Assembly: GCA_016712265.1 (NCBI GenBank)
Contig: JADJRJ010000005.1
Coordinates: 1 to 18,160 of the forward strand
Source: Gemmatimonadota bacterium
Lineage (GTDB): Bacteria > Gemmatimonadota > Gemmatimonadetes > Gemmatimonadales > Gemmatimonadaceae
Direction: 5' to 3'
DNA length: 18,160 nucleotides
Below the pieces are notes generated by a model. The model searched no databases. It was not told the origin of the DNA and worked only from the letters and a program-made list of their open reading frames with translations. The position numbers and the translations under genes were made by a program. Below are positions 7,701-15,383 of this stretch, piece after piece (the stretch's first letter is position 1; each line of letters starts with the position of its first letter).

Positions 7701-8559
7701 CGTGCTCGATCGCGAGAGCGTCCTGGCGAACGTTGGTGCTGGTATTGACCCAGGCAACGCCACCCACCAATCCCACCGGAAACACATAGTTGCCGTTCGT
7801 TCCAGTCACTCGCGACCAGACGCCGCGATCATCCCGCGCAGCAAACCAAACCGGATCTCCACCGGCGCAAAATGTGAATGTCACAAGCGCCGTGGTTGCT
7901 TGTATTACGGTTACGGCCGCAGTTAAGGTGGCGGACGATACTCCCTGCCCCGTCGCGACTAGCGTGACCGAGTACGCACCCGGTGGCACGGTGGCCACGA
8001 CACTCAGGGTAAGCGTCCGCAGCTCCGCACCGTTTGGCCCCGGTCGCGCCGCTCCCAGCGATCCGGTGATGCCAGGGGGCAGGTTCTGGAGGATGACCGT
8101 GACCGGGCCCGAATAGTTGATCCGTGCGATCGTTACATCCGTGCTGCTCGTCGACCCCTGCGACACAGACACGGCGGGTACGCTCAATGACACCGAGGGC
8201 GGCGGCTGCACCGTCACCGTCATCGCGCCCGACACACCGGCCGACGTCGCGGTAATGGTCGAGGTCCCAGGAGCGACCGATGCGATCGTCGCACTGCCGC
8301 CGCTCCCATTCACTGTCGCCACCGCAACGTTGGACGAGCTCCAGCTCACTGCAGGCGATGCCATCAGCCCACTCGCCTTGCTGACCGCAGCGGTTACAGT
8401 CGCGGTTTGCCCCGGCCCCACCAGCGACAGCGTCGACGGTGCCACGGACACCGACAAGATGGGATCAGGGGGAGTTGGGGATGTCTCTCCAGCGCACGCC
8501 AGTCCAGTGACCAGGGCGAGGCTCAGGCGTGAGGCACGGGCGGGCCGATGTCGTGACAT
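7695..8559 (-). CDS. Lipoprotein B, N-terminal part: signal, Big_2 and beta-sandwich stalk
   Basis: The ATG at 8557-8559 is preferred over an ATG 22 codons upstream because it gives a compact export signal ending VTGLAC, with cysteine 22 the likely lipidated residue; the -3 glycine makes the lipobox imperfect. A Big_2 Ig-like domain follows (SVAPSTLSLVGPGQTATVTA, VSWSSSNVAVATV), then a beta-sandwich (VSQGSTSSTDVTIARINYSG to PPGAYSVTLVATG). Both are close copies of the domains in lipoprotein A at protein and DNA level, which indicates fairly recent duplication. The C-terminal domain begins at FTFCAGGDPVWFAARDD, matching LRACQYQGGWFAVQDG in lipoprotein C. It ends 97 bases downstream of lipoprotein C on the same strand and could be co-transcribed with it. 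Confidence 0.8.
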
Positions 8560-8655
8560 GGTCTGGGAAGCGGATGGCGGGTGCTCGGGATTTGCGCGGA
8601 GCGGTCGGCCTCTGTCACGGAGCAACGTTGCCCGACCCTTTCCAGTGCGAGTCGG

Positions 8656-10929
8656 TCAGCTGATGCCATAGCGTGAGGAGATGGCCATCCTCCCTGGTGC
8701 GCAATAGGTCGGCCGCGTGTCCGATTCACCGCGAATCTCGTAGTTCGCAGTCCCGTGCGGACCCCAGCTATCAAGCCAGCCGGGGAGCCCGGCAAAGTCC
8801 GGGGTGGTCAGATCGACCGCGGCACTTCCGAGCACGCCCCGCGAGACCCGCATCGAAAGGATGTTCAGATCTGAGCTACCGGCGTAGCGGACGAACGCTG
8901 CATCAGCGAGATCTGATGGGAGCGAGTAGCTGAACCTCAGTCGTCGATAGCCGTTTCCCGGCAGAATGCCTGGCGTGATCGCGGGCATGGCGCTCGGCAG
9001 GACGTACGAGCCGCGGGTAGCACCCGCGTACACCTCCCAGAGGCTCTGCTCTTCGCCGGTGAGATCAAAGGCGGTGAACCGATCTTGACGGACGATGTGG
9101 GTTGCCCGGAGCTCCCCACCGCGCAACAGTGTTGTCGGTATTCCAGTGACCGCGGTTGTGCTAACGAGATTCGAACCCTGCGCCTGGTGGTAGCTACCAG
9201 TATAAGGTCGACTTGGCGGACTGAGTCGGTGGGGTGCGGCGAATACTGAACCGTATGCCGGAGATGCAAGCTGAGCTGCCAGAACACGCAGGAAAGGCGT
9301 GACGCCGTTGTCTCTGGGCATCGGGACCAACGAACACTGGGCCCCCATGAGCATGTAGGGCTCCACACCGATTCGTCCGCCTGGTGACCCGACAAGGGAG
9401 AACACCGCGCTTTCCAGCGGCGACGTACCACTACCGGTGAAAGAGAGCGGTGGCCCCACGAGGGCGCCCTCCGGTAGTAGGCCGGTGTCAATCCCACGAC
9501 GAATCAGGACCCTCATCGTGTCCACGGCGGGAGCCACGCTGACAGCGACGAGGTCGTGAACACCGGTCGGTGGCCCTGAGACAGCTGCTGTCCCTCCAAA
9601 GGGTCCCGAGAATACACCGCCAATGCTCGTGGTAACGGCCCCGCCTAGCAGGCTCGGCGCCTGCACAGCAAGCGTCTTGAAGGTCGGCTCAGGATTCGCA
9701 CGCTCCGGCAACTCACAGAGCAGGTACGGATCGAGAGACGACAACCGGGCGCGGGTCTCATAGACCACACTCGTCCACCGATACCTCAGATCGAGGGTGC
9801 TGGAGTACGCAATGCCGACCGTCGCGGCGGTTGCATTGAAGCGGTAGACTCCCGCCTGTCCCTGTACCACTATCCAAGGCGACGTGGGACCGTCTTGCAC
9901 AGCAAACCACCCGCCTTGGTACTGGCACGCGCGCAGGTCCACCGTGGTGTTGAACGCGGGCGCCTGAACTGTCACGCTGAGCGTTGTCGTCTGATCGGGA
10001 AAGGGCGGCGCCGAGGCTCGAACGGTGATGTCGTAAGTGCCGGGAACTGCCGCCACCGCGACCACGCTCAGGATCGCGCTGTCTGCCACCACAGACGCCG
10101 GGTTGAATGCAACCGTCAGGCCTGCGGGCGCCCCACTCGCACCAAGCTGGATGGGTTGGTTGAGGCCACTTCTCGCTACCCGGAGGATCGTGTTCCCGCT
10201 TGGGCCACCTTGAGCAACAGTGAGGGTCCGCGATCCAAGTGAAATCGCAAACGAAGCAGCGGAGACAGTGACTGAGAGAGCCGTGGTCACTGGCGGAATA
10301 CCAGCTCCCGTCGCACGAACGATGAGCGGATAGGTTCCGGGGGCAACGCTCGCCACCACGGTCAGCGTCAAGAGCGATGTCTGTTGACCTGTCGTCGCAC
10401 CCTGCAGTGGCGCGAAAGTACCCGTGATGCCAGCGGGTGGAGCATCCAGGCTCAGCGTCAGGGCACCGGAGAAGTTCGTCCGAGTGACGGTGATGGTACT
10501 TGAACCAGTTCCTCCCTGAGGGACCGCAGCGGCCGATGCTGCCAAGGCAATTGACGCGGGGGCAGTCACGGTGACGGTTGCGCTTGCCGAGGCGCTCCCG
10601 GATGCCGCAGTGATCGTCGCCGTCCCTGGCGAGACTGCAGTGACCGTGGCCGAAAGGCCACCTCCGCTGACCGTGGCCACAGTCTGTGAGTTGCTCGTCC
10701 AGCTCACAGCAGCTGAGGTCGAAGTACTCCCGTCGCTCATCGTCACGGTCGTTTGCAGCTGGCCCGTTGCGCCGACAAGGAGGCTCAAGCTCGTCGGCGC
10801 TACCGAGACCGTCGCTACCGTCGGTGCGGGAGGAGCGCTCACCGGCTCCCCCCCCCCACAGGCGGTCAGGATGACCAGCAAGGTGGCAAGGCCTGCGAGA
10901 AGCGAGCGGCAGAAAGGACGGGAGGCCAT
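8656..10929 (-). CDS. Lipoprotein C: Big_2, two beta-sandwich repeats and an unnamed C-terminal domain
   Basis: 757 residues from the ATG at 10927-10929; the longer open frame begins 20 codons earlier but lacks a signal. Residues 1-24 are a clear lipoprotein signal (LLVILTAC, cysteine 24). Residues about 38-122 are a Big_2 Ig-like domain (VSWTSNSQTVATVSGGG). About 125-225 (VPQGGTGSSTITVTRTNFSG) and 228-325 (VAQGGPSGNTILRVARSGLN) are two tandem beta-sandwich repeats of the kind also in A, B and D. From about 330 to the end is the domain shared with B: an early WFAVQDGPTSPWIVV, LLCELPERANPEP, SYVLPSAMPAI, and near the end DLTTPDFAGLPGWLDSWGP. No enzyme motif is visible. This is the only one of the four paralogues without a frameshift, and so the best template for the family. 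A location anchored in a membrane and facing outward is inferred from the lipobox. Confidence 0.85.
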   Translation of the reverse strand: MASRPFCRSLLAGLATLLVILTACGGGEPVSAPPAPTVATVSVAPTSLSLLVGATGQLQTTVTMSDGSTSTSAAVSWTSNSQTVATVSGGGLSATVTAVSPGTATITAASGSASASATVTVTAPASIALAASAAAVPQGGTGSSTITVTRTNFSGALTLSLDAPPAGITGTFAPLQGATTGQQTSLLTLTVVASVAPGTYPLIVRATGAGIPPVTTALSVTVSAASFAISLGSRTLTVAQGGPSGNTILRVARSGLNQPIQLGASGAPAGLTVAFNPASVVADSAILSVVAVAAVPGTYDITVRASAPPFPDQTTTLSVTVQAPAFNTTVDLRACQYQGGWFAVQDGPTSPWIVVQGQAGVYRFNATAATVGIAYSSTLDLRYRWTSVVYETRARLSSLDPYLLCELPERANPEPTFKTLAVQAPSLLGGAVTTSIGGVFSGPFGGTAAVSGPPTGVHDLVAVSVAPAVDTMRVLIRRGIDTGLLPEGALVGPPLSFTGSGTSPLESAVFSLVGSPGGRIGVEPYMLMGAQCSLVPMPRDNGVTPFLRVLAAQLASPAYGSVFAAPHRLSPPSRPYTGSYHQAQGSNLVSTTAVTGIPTTLLRGGELRATHIVRQDRFTAFDLTGEEQSLWEVYAGATRGSYVLPSAMPAITPGILPGNGYRRLRFSYSLPSDLADAAFVRYAGSSDLNILSMRVSRGVLGSAAVDLTTPDFAGLPGWLDSWGPHGTANYEIRGESDTRPTYCAPGRMAISSRYGIS

Positions 10930-11311
10930 GGAAGCCGGGGTTGGAAGGTGATCGACCGTAGTTGCGAGATCCCCCGCTGCAGCTGTCACGATCTGTTCGG
11001 AATCGATCTGTAAGAACCGGGAACCCGGGGTCGTTCAAGGGATAGATCCCCCTCCCGCCTCCTCTTCATTGCCACGCTCATCGGATGCAGCATGAGTGAA
11101 CCGACTCGTCGCCCTGGCAGGGTACTGCGCCCGACCTCGTCGCCGATTTCCCCTTTGACAGCGATGCATCCGATCGCAGCGGGAACGGCCTCCGCGTGAT
11201 CGTCTGCACTGTTGTGAATCGAGACCTTGGGACGGCTGGCATAGCAGATGACCCTGACTGCCTCAACCGGCGGTTCACGCAATACGTCGAAAGAACTCAG
11301 GAGGAACTCGG
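10930..11311. promoter_or_regulatory. Divergent intergenic region between lipoproteins C and D
   Basis: 382 bases that must contain start signals for both genes. It holds a direct repeat, CGATCTGT at 10989-10996 and 11004-11011 (15-base period, 60-82 bases before gene C), and a short dyad CCGGG-AA-CCCGG at 11017-11028. A TTGACA at 11155-11160 has no matching -10 at normal spacing. A 98-codon minus-strand frame crosses it but has no recognisable domain, so I do not call it. Confidence 0.45.
11299..11304 (+). promoter_or_regulatory. Ribosome-binding site of lipoprotein D
   Basis: AGGAGG, 7 bases before the ATG at 11312. It fixes the start of the gene. Confidence 0.8.
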
Positions 11312-12915
11312 ATGAAAGTTCGTCATCGGGCCCGTGTCAGCGTGATCAGTCTGGTACTCGCCTGCTCCGGCGGCGGCACGGTCGTTACCCCACCGCCGCC
11401 CCCCCCATCCATTGTCTCGGTCTCCATAAGCCCGGGGAACGTCGTACTCACCGGCCCCGGCGCCACGAGCGCGCTCAGCGCGCAGGTCGTCACCACCGCG
11501 GGGATCGTCGCGAATCCCACGCCGGGGATTGCCACCGTGGTCGGGAGCGGAACGGCGGCCACTGTCACCTCGGTCGCACCCGGGACCACGACGGTGCGCG
11601 CCACGTCGGGAGGCGTGACCGGGACCACGGCGGTCCTCGTCCAACCGGCGGCCTCGCTGGCGATTGTCGCCTCGCCGCTTTCCGTGGCGCAGGGAACCAG
11701 CGGCACCACCACCGCCGTCGTGACACGCACCAGCTTCACTGGCCCACTCGCCGTCACCATCGATCCCCTCCCTGCGGGGATCACTGCAGCGGTGTCACCA
11801 GGCCCCATCACCAGTGGCAACATCGAGACGCACACCCTGACCCTCACGGTGGTGTCTGCCATGACAACGGGGACCTATCCGGTCACCGTGCGCGCCTCGG
11901 GAAGCGGCGTGACGGCGGTGAGCTTCACCTTCAACCTCGTCGTGATCAACGGCGCCGCCCCCACCACCACCTTCCATGGCACCTGGACGGGCACGGGAGT
12001 ACAAACCAGTCCCAACATCACGTGGAACGTGCTGTTGACCTACGCCGGCGGCCCGATCGGGAGCGTGGTCGCCACCGTTGCATATCCATCGTTAACCTGT
12101 GGAGGGACGTGGACCTTGCGGAGCCAGGGCGCGGACTCGCTCCGCGTGCGCGAGACGATCACTTTCGGCAACTGCTTCGATAGCGACTACACGGTGCGCA
12201 TCACCCCCAACGGCCAGCTAGACTTCCGCGGCACCGCCGTCGCCTTTCCCATCGCCATCGCGGGCACCCTCACCCGCGCCTCCGCTCCCACGGGACCGTC
12301 GCTCGGCGCCTTCGCCACCATGTGGCGCGGGTTGCGCCTCCCCTACAACAACACAGCGGAACACAACTTCGACCTCGGCCTCGTGGATGGCCCGGTCGGG
12401 GCGATCGTCGGCAGCTCGGCCTACCCCTCTCTCTCCTGCGGCGGTCCTGTCCGCCTCACACGCGTCACAGCAACGGAAATAGACGTCGTCGAGCAGGTGA
12501 CCTACGGGAGCTGCACCTCGGGCGACACCCTCACGATCTCCCGCAACTCTACCCCCGCAAGCGGGATGATGGTGCGATGGCGGCGGGAACGCGTCACCAA
12601 GCACGGGCGCCACCAACGTCTACTCGGCGGCGCTTCCCGCAGGCGCCGGCCGATCCCGGAATCCCGACCGCCACCGTCTCGACCGGTCAGGTTGTCCTGT
12701 CCTGGACCGACCGGAGCAACACGGAGGCGGGCTTCATTGTCGAGCGTGCGAGCGGAACCGGCGCTTTCCTCCCCGCCGGCATCGTCCTGGAGAACACCGG
12801 GACCTTCGTCGACCAAGGGGCAACCGCCGGCACCCGGTACACCTACCGGATTCGCGCGATGAACGCCCGCGGCCTCGCCCTGAGCGCCAGCACCGTGAGC
12901 GTCACCGCGCAGTGA
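11312..12915 (+). CDS. Lipoprotein D: Ig-like stalk, duplicated Cys-Gly-Gly domain and fibronectin III
   Basis: Starts MKVRHRARVSVISLVLACSGGG, a lipoprotein signal with cysteine 18. A shortened Big_2 domain follows: the central VSWSSSNV strand of A and B is missing between VANPT and IATVVGSG. Next is the family beta-sandwich (VAQGTSGTTTAVVTRTSFTG to GTYPVTVRASG). Then come two copies of a roughly 100-residue module with the signature AYPSL.CGG (VATVAYPSLTCGG; VGSSAYPSLSCGG) followed by a second cysteine in GNC or GSC. The frame then breaks: NASPSTGATNVYSAALPAGA is read in another frame (indel about 12580-12595), and from about 12645 a third frame gives DPGIPTATVSTGQVVLSWTD and a complete fibronectin type III domain (RYTYRIRAMNARGLALSAS) ending VTAQ at 12915. 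The gene therefore spans both shifts. The FN3 end suggests extracellular binding. It is transcribed away from lipoprotein C. Confidence 0.8.
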
Positions 12916-13004
12916 GGGCTCCGTCTGCCGTCCCCTCCCCCACCAGCCAATCCCGCCGATACTCCCCCCCTCGGCGGGCCCCGCCCCCTACACTTGGTCG
13001 ACCC

Positions 13005-13022
13005 TTGTGAATAAATTCACAA
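13005..13022. promoter_or_regulatory. CRP/FNR-family-like palindromic operator
   Basis: TTGTGAATAAATTCACAA has 8-base arms that are perfect inverted repeats, and it contains TGTGA-N6-TCACA, the consensus shape of CRP-type sites. It is AT-rich in a very GC-rich surrounding, 61 bases before the cupredoxin start. A possible -35 (TTGGTC, 12994-12999) and -10 (CACAAT, 13018-13023) at 18 bases would make the site overlap the promoter. Which regulator binds is not knowable here. Confidence 0.6.
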
Positions 13023-13024
13023 TG

Positions 13025-13042
13025 CCCGCAGGGCCCTGCGGG
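13025..13042. repeat. Perfect 18-bp GC-rich palindrome
   Basis: CCCGCAGGGCCCTGCGGG is its own reverse complement. It follows the AT-rich palindrome by 2 bases, within the probable 5' leader of the cupredoxin gene, where it could fold into a short hairpin or bind a dimeric protein. Confidence 0.5.
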
Positions 13043-13083
13043 ACTACGACCTGACTCTGTACGGCTCTGGAGGCCTTCAGACA

Positions 13084-13565
13084 ATGCGTTTCCACGGAAT
13101 TGCGCTCTTCGCTGGTGCTGCGCTCCTCGCCGCTTGCGGCGGCAGTGAACTCCGCCAGCCGACACCCCGGCGCCGGCGCCGGAAGTCACCCCCGCGGCCG
13201 CCACCGGCACCGCGACTGCTGCCCCGATCACCGGCACGACCCACACCGTCAACATGGTTGGCGACGACAAGGGCTATCGCTTTGAGCCCGCCACGTTGAC
13301 TGTCGCCCCGGGCGACGGCATCAGCTTCGTCATGGTTTCCGGCGGCCCACACAACGTCGCGTTCGACGCCGCCACCATCCCGGAAGCGGTCAAGGGGCAG
13401 CTGCAGGCCAACATGCCGAACTCGGCTGACTTCTCGTCGCCGATGATGATGAATGCCAACGAGACCTGGACGGTCTCCATGGGGAACATCCCGGCCGGCA
13501 CGTACGGCATCATCTGCACGCCGCACCTCGCGATGGGCATGAAGATGGACCTGATCGTCAAGTAA
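13084..13565 (+). CDS. Cupredoxin (plastocyanin-like) lipoprotein, frameshifted near the N-terminus
   Basis: The ATG at 13084 begins MRFHGIALFAGAALLAACGG, a lipoprotein signal with cysteine 18. After GSEL the frame is lost, but adding one C near 13150-13154 gives PPADTPAPAPEVTPAAATGT, an Ala/Pro linker, which then runs in frame into TVNMVGDDKGYRFEPATLTV. The remaining roughly 100 residues are a type-1 copper protein: the first His is in GGPHNVAFD, and the Cys, second His and Met are in CTPHLAMGM, the C-x2-H-x4-M arrangement of plastocyanin and amicyanin. All four ligands are present, so copper binding and electron transfer outside the cytoplasm are likely. The partner is unknown and no oxidase or reductase gene is beside it. 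It is flanked by a CRP/FNR-like site upstream and a terminator downstream, so it is probably a single-gene transcript. Confidence 0.88.
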
Positions 13566-13574
13566 CACGTTGCG

Positions 13575-13593
13575 TCCCGGGCTCGACCCGGGA
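13575..13593 (+). repeat. Short inverted repeat after the cupredoxin gene
   Basis: TCCCGGG-CTCGA-CCCGGGA, a 7-bp stem with a 5-base loop, 10 bases after the stop codon and ahead of the main terminator hairpin. Confidence 0.4.
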
Positions 13594-13619
13594 CCGAGTG
13601 TCTTGATGTCCTGAAGGAG

Positions 13620-13652
13620 CAAACGGGGATGCCACGACGGCATCCCCGTTTG
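13620..13652 (+). terminator. Strong hairpin terminator of the cupredoxin gene
   Basis: A 14-bp perfect stem (CAAACGGGGATGCC) with loop ACGAC at 13634-13638. The 3' arm ends GTTTG, followed by TGTTCCC, so the U-tract is weak. It separates the cupredoxin from the membrane protein gene downstream. Confidence 0.8.
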
Positions 13653-13697
13653 TGTTCCCGGTGACATTGCAACGCGAACGCGACCCGGGGAGTCTTC

Positions 13698-14754
13698 ATG
13701 GCGAGCCCCATGTCCACCTCCTCCCGACTCCCAAGCGTCTCGCGGCGGATGCGCGTGCCATCCCGCGCCGCCTGGCTCGGCGCACGCGCGGCCAACGTGC
13801 GGCAGCGGCCGCGGCGCTTTGTCGGACTCTGGACCCTCACCTTTCTCGTCCTCGCCGCGGCCTTTGTCGGGATCCCGCGCCTGGTCCCCATGGTGAGCGG
13901 TGGGCAGTTCGTGGCGAGCGACCAGTGGCCCTCGCATCCCCTGGTGCTCATCGCGGCGGCGGCCGTCATCGCATTGTTTGTCTCCACCCTGGTCGCCCTT
14001 GTGGACGAGATGCGCGACCCGCGCGTGGCCGACGCGGCCGAGGCGGAGCGGGTGACTGCACTCCGCGTGTTGACCAGCACCCGGTTGGCGGCGGCGCCCA
14101 CGCATCCAGCTCGCCGGGCGGCCGATCGCGCGACCCCGCCCTGGCTGGTCCCCGAGGCGGACGAGATCCGCATCCTCTCCTGGCACCTGACCTCGCAGTG
14201 GCCCCGCGAAGGGGTCGTGACCATCGCGGCAGATGACCCACTGGTGGCCGGCGTGGTCGGCGCCAACCTTGCCGCCGCCTTTGCGGTCGACGCGCGCGCC
14301 ACGCTTCTGGTCGACACCGATTTCCGCGCCGAACCGGTCCGCAATCTGCTCGGGCTCGCCAACTCCCCCGGATTGGTCGCCGTCATGGAGAACCGACGGC
14401 GCTGGACGGAGTCGTTGATCCCCTACACGGTCGGGCGGGGTCGCACGATGTATGTCCTCCCCGCGGGCCAGCGGGAGCGGCCCCCTGGCCCAGCCGAAGG
14501 GCACGCCACCGGGGGGGAGATCGTGCGGGCCGCGCGCCGGCACGCCGCCACCGTGGTGGTTAGCCCGACCGCGCAGGCGATAAGCTGGCGCGCGGGGATG
14601 ACGTGGTCCTCTGCGTCGTGCGCGGCGTGACGCGACTGTCGGCGTTGTCACGGACGGTGGTCAGTTGATTGACGTGGGCGCCCGCGTCAGGGGAATCGTC
14701 TTGTGGGATGGCGCCGTCCCCGCTCGCCTGCCCAATACCCGGCCGGTGACGTAA
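13698..14754 (+). CDS. Degenerate Wzc/BY-kinase-like membrane protein
   Basis: Start ATG at 13698 with GGGGAG 5 bases upstream. Two transmembrane segments (residues about 41-61 and 81-101) enclose only about 20 residues, so the usual periplasmic Wzz domain is absent. After them, LVDEMRDPRVADAAEAERVT resembles the linker that follows TM2 in polysaccharide co-polymerase kinases. Residues about 172-290 fit the P-loop tyrosine-kinase/ParA-like fold: VVTIAADDPLVAGVVGANLA, then ATLLVDTDFRAEPVRNLLGL and NSPGLVAVM. The Walker A GEGKST is replaced by DDPLVAG, losing the lysine, and the Walker B aspartate appears to be serine (VVVSPT). ATP-driven kinase activity is therefore doubtful. The open frame stops at 14630, but coding sense continues through two one-base deletions (about 14565-14578 and 14662-14666) as DKLARGDDVVLCVVRG and LIDVGARVRGIVLWDG to TAA at 14752-14754. 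Confidence 0.7.
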
Positions 14755-14782
14755 CTTTGCACCCCGCTCACCCCGGAACGTC

Positions 14783-15379
14783 GTGGCAGGTTATTCCGAT
14801 CGGATCCATCACGCGCTCGCCTTTGCGGCGAAGCACCACGACCAGCAGGTGCGCAAGGGACTGCGCGCCCCGTACTTCACGCAGCCGGCGAACCTCGCGA
14901 TCATCCTGACGCGGTACGCGCAGGACGATACAACGGTGATCGCCGGCATCCTGCACCAGGTCGTCGACGACTTCTCGCGCAACGGGTTGTCGCGCGAGCA
15001 GCTGGAGGAGCGGCTCGGGGGGAAGTTTGGCAGCGGCGTGCTGGACCTGCTCGTGACTATCGCAGCCCGCAAGCTCGACGACGACGGCGTCGAGTTGTCG
15101 CCGGACGAACGACGCGACGATGTGCTCGCCCGCCTGGCGAGTGCCCCCGAGGCAGCGCGCTGGGTCTGCGCGGCCGATGCGTTGCACAGCGCGTCATCGC
15201 TCGCGGCGGACCTGCGTCGCACGGTCGACGCCGACGCGGTTTGGGCGCGGGTGTCGGTGGGACGCGAGGCCACGCTGCGCTGGTACCGTCGCGTGCTTGA
15301 CCAACTATCTGCAGCAGGGTTCGCCACGCCCGTGATGGCCGAGTTGGCGGCGGCGGTGCAGGAGCTGGAAGGGTTGTAG
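14783..15379 (+). CDS. HD-domain protein of the RelA/SpoT-hydrolase-like (HD_4) type, altered active site
   Basis: 198 residues from a GTG start at 14783. It aligns by eye to the ppGpp-hydrolase type of HD domain: ALAFAAKHHDQQVRKGLRAP (first His about 18-19), PYFTQP where the family has PY..HP, ILHQVVDDFSRNG where the family has LLHD.VED, EERLGGKFGSGVLDLLV, and CAADALHSASSL where the family has K.AD..HN. The histidine of the HD pair is kept (58) but the aspartate is glutamine (59), and the PY..HP histidine is also glutamine. The AD aspartate (132) remains. Manganese-dependent hydrolysis of (p)ppGpp or a nucleotide is therefore uncertain. No signal peptide, so cytoplasmic. It sits 28 bases after the Wzc-like gene and 4 bases before the hydrolase, which suggests an operon. 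Confidence 0.75.
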   Translation: MAGYSDRIHHALAFAAKHHDQQVRKGLRAPYFTQPANLAIILTRYAQDDTTVIAGILHQVVDDFSRNGLSREQLEERLGGKFGSGVLDLLVTIAARKLDDDGVELSPDERRDDVLARLASAPEAARWVCAADALHSASSLAADLRRTVDADAVWARVSVGREATLRWYRRVLDQLSAAGFATPVMAELAAAVQELEGL

Positions 15380-15383
15380 TCCA

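Noticed and set aside
7873..7885. TGTGAATGTCACA, similar to the palindrome before the cupredoxin
   Set aside because: It lies inside lipoprotein B coding sequence and has a 3-base spacer where CRP-type sites have 6; probably chance.
9758..11038. Minus-strand open frame of 426 codons inside lipoprotein C
   Set aside because: It overlaps an intact, domain-rich reading frame on the same strand and gives low-complexity protein.
11155..11160. Perfect -35-like TTGACA before lipoprotein D
   Set aside because: No -10-like sequence at 16-18 bases and about 150 bases from the start codon.
10986..11282. 98-codon minus-strand frame in the C-D intergenic region
   Set aside because: No domain, no good ribosome-binding site, and other frames look equally plausible.
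13077..14651. Long minus-strand open frame (524 codons) opposite the cupredoxin and Wzc-like genes
   Set aside because: The translation is rich in Arg, Gly and His with no motif, while the plus strand has clear domains. It is an antisense artefact of high GC.
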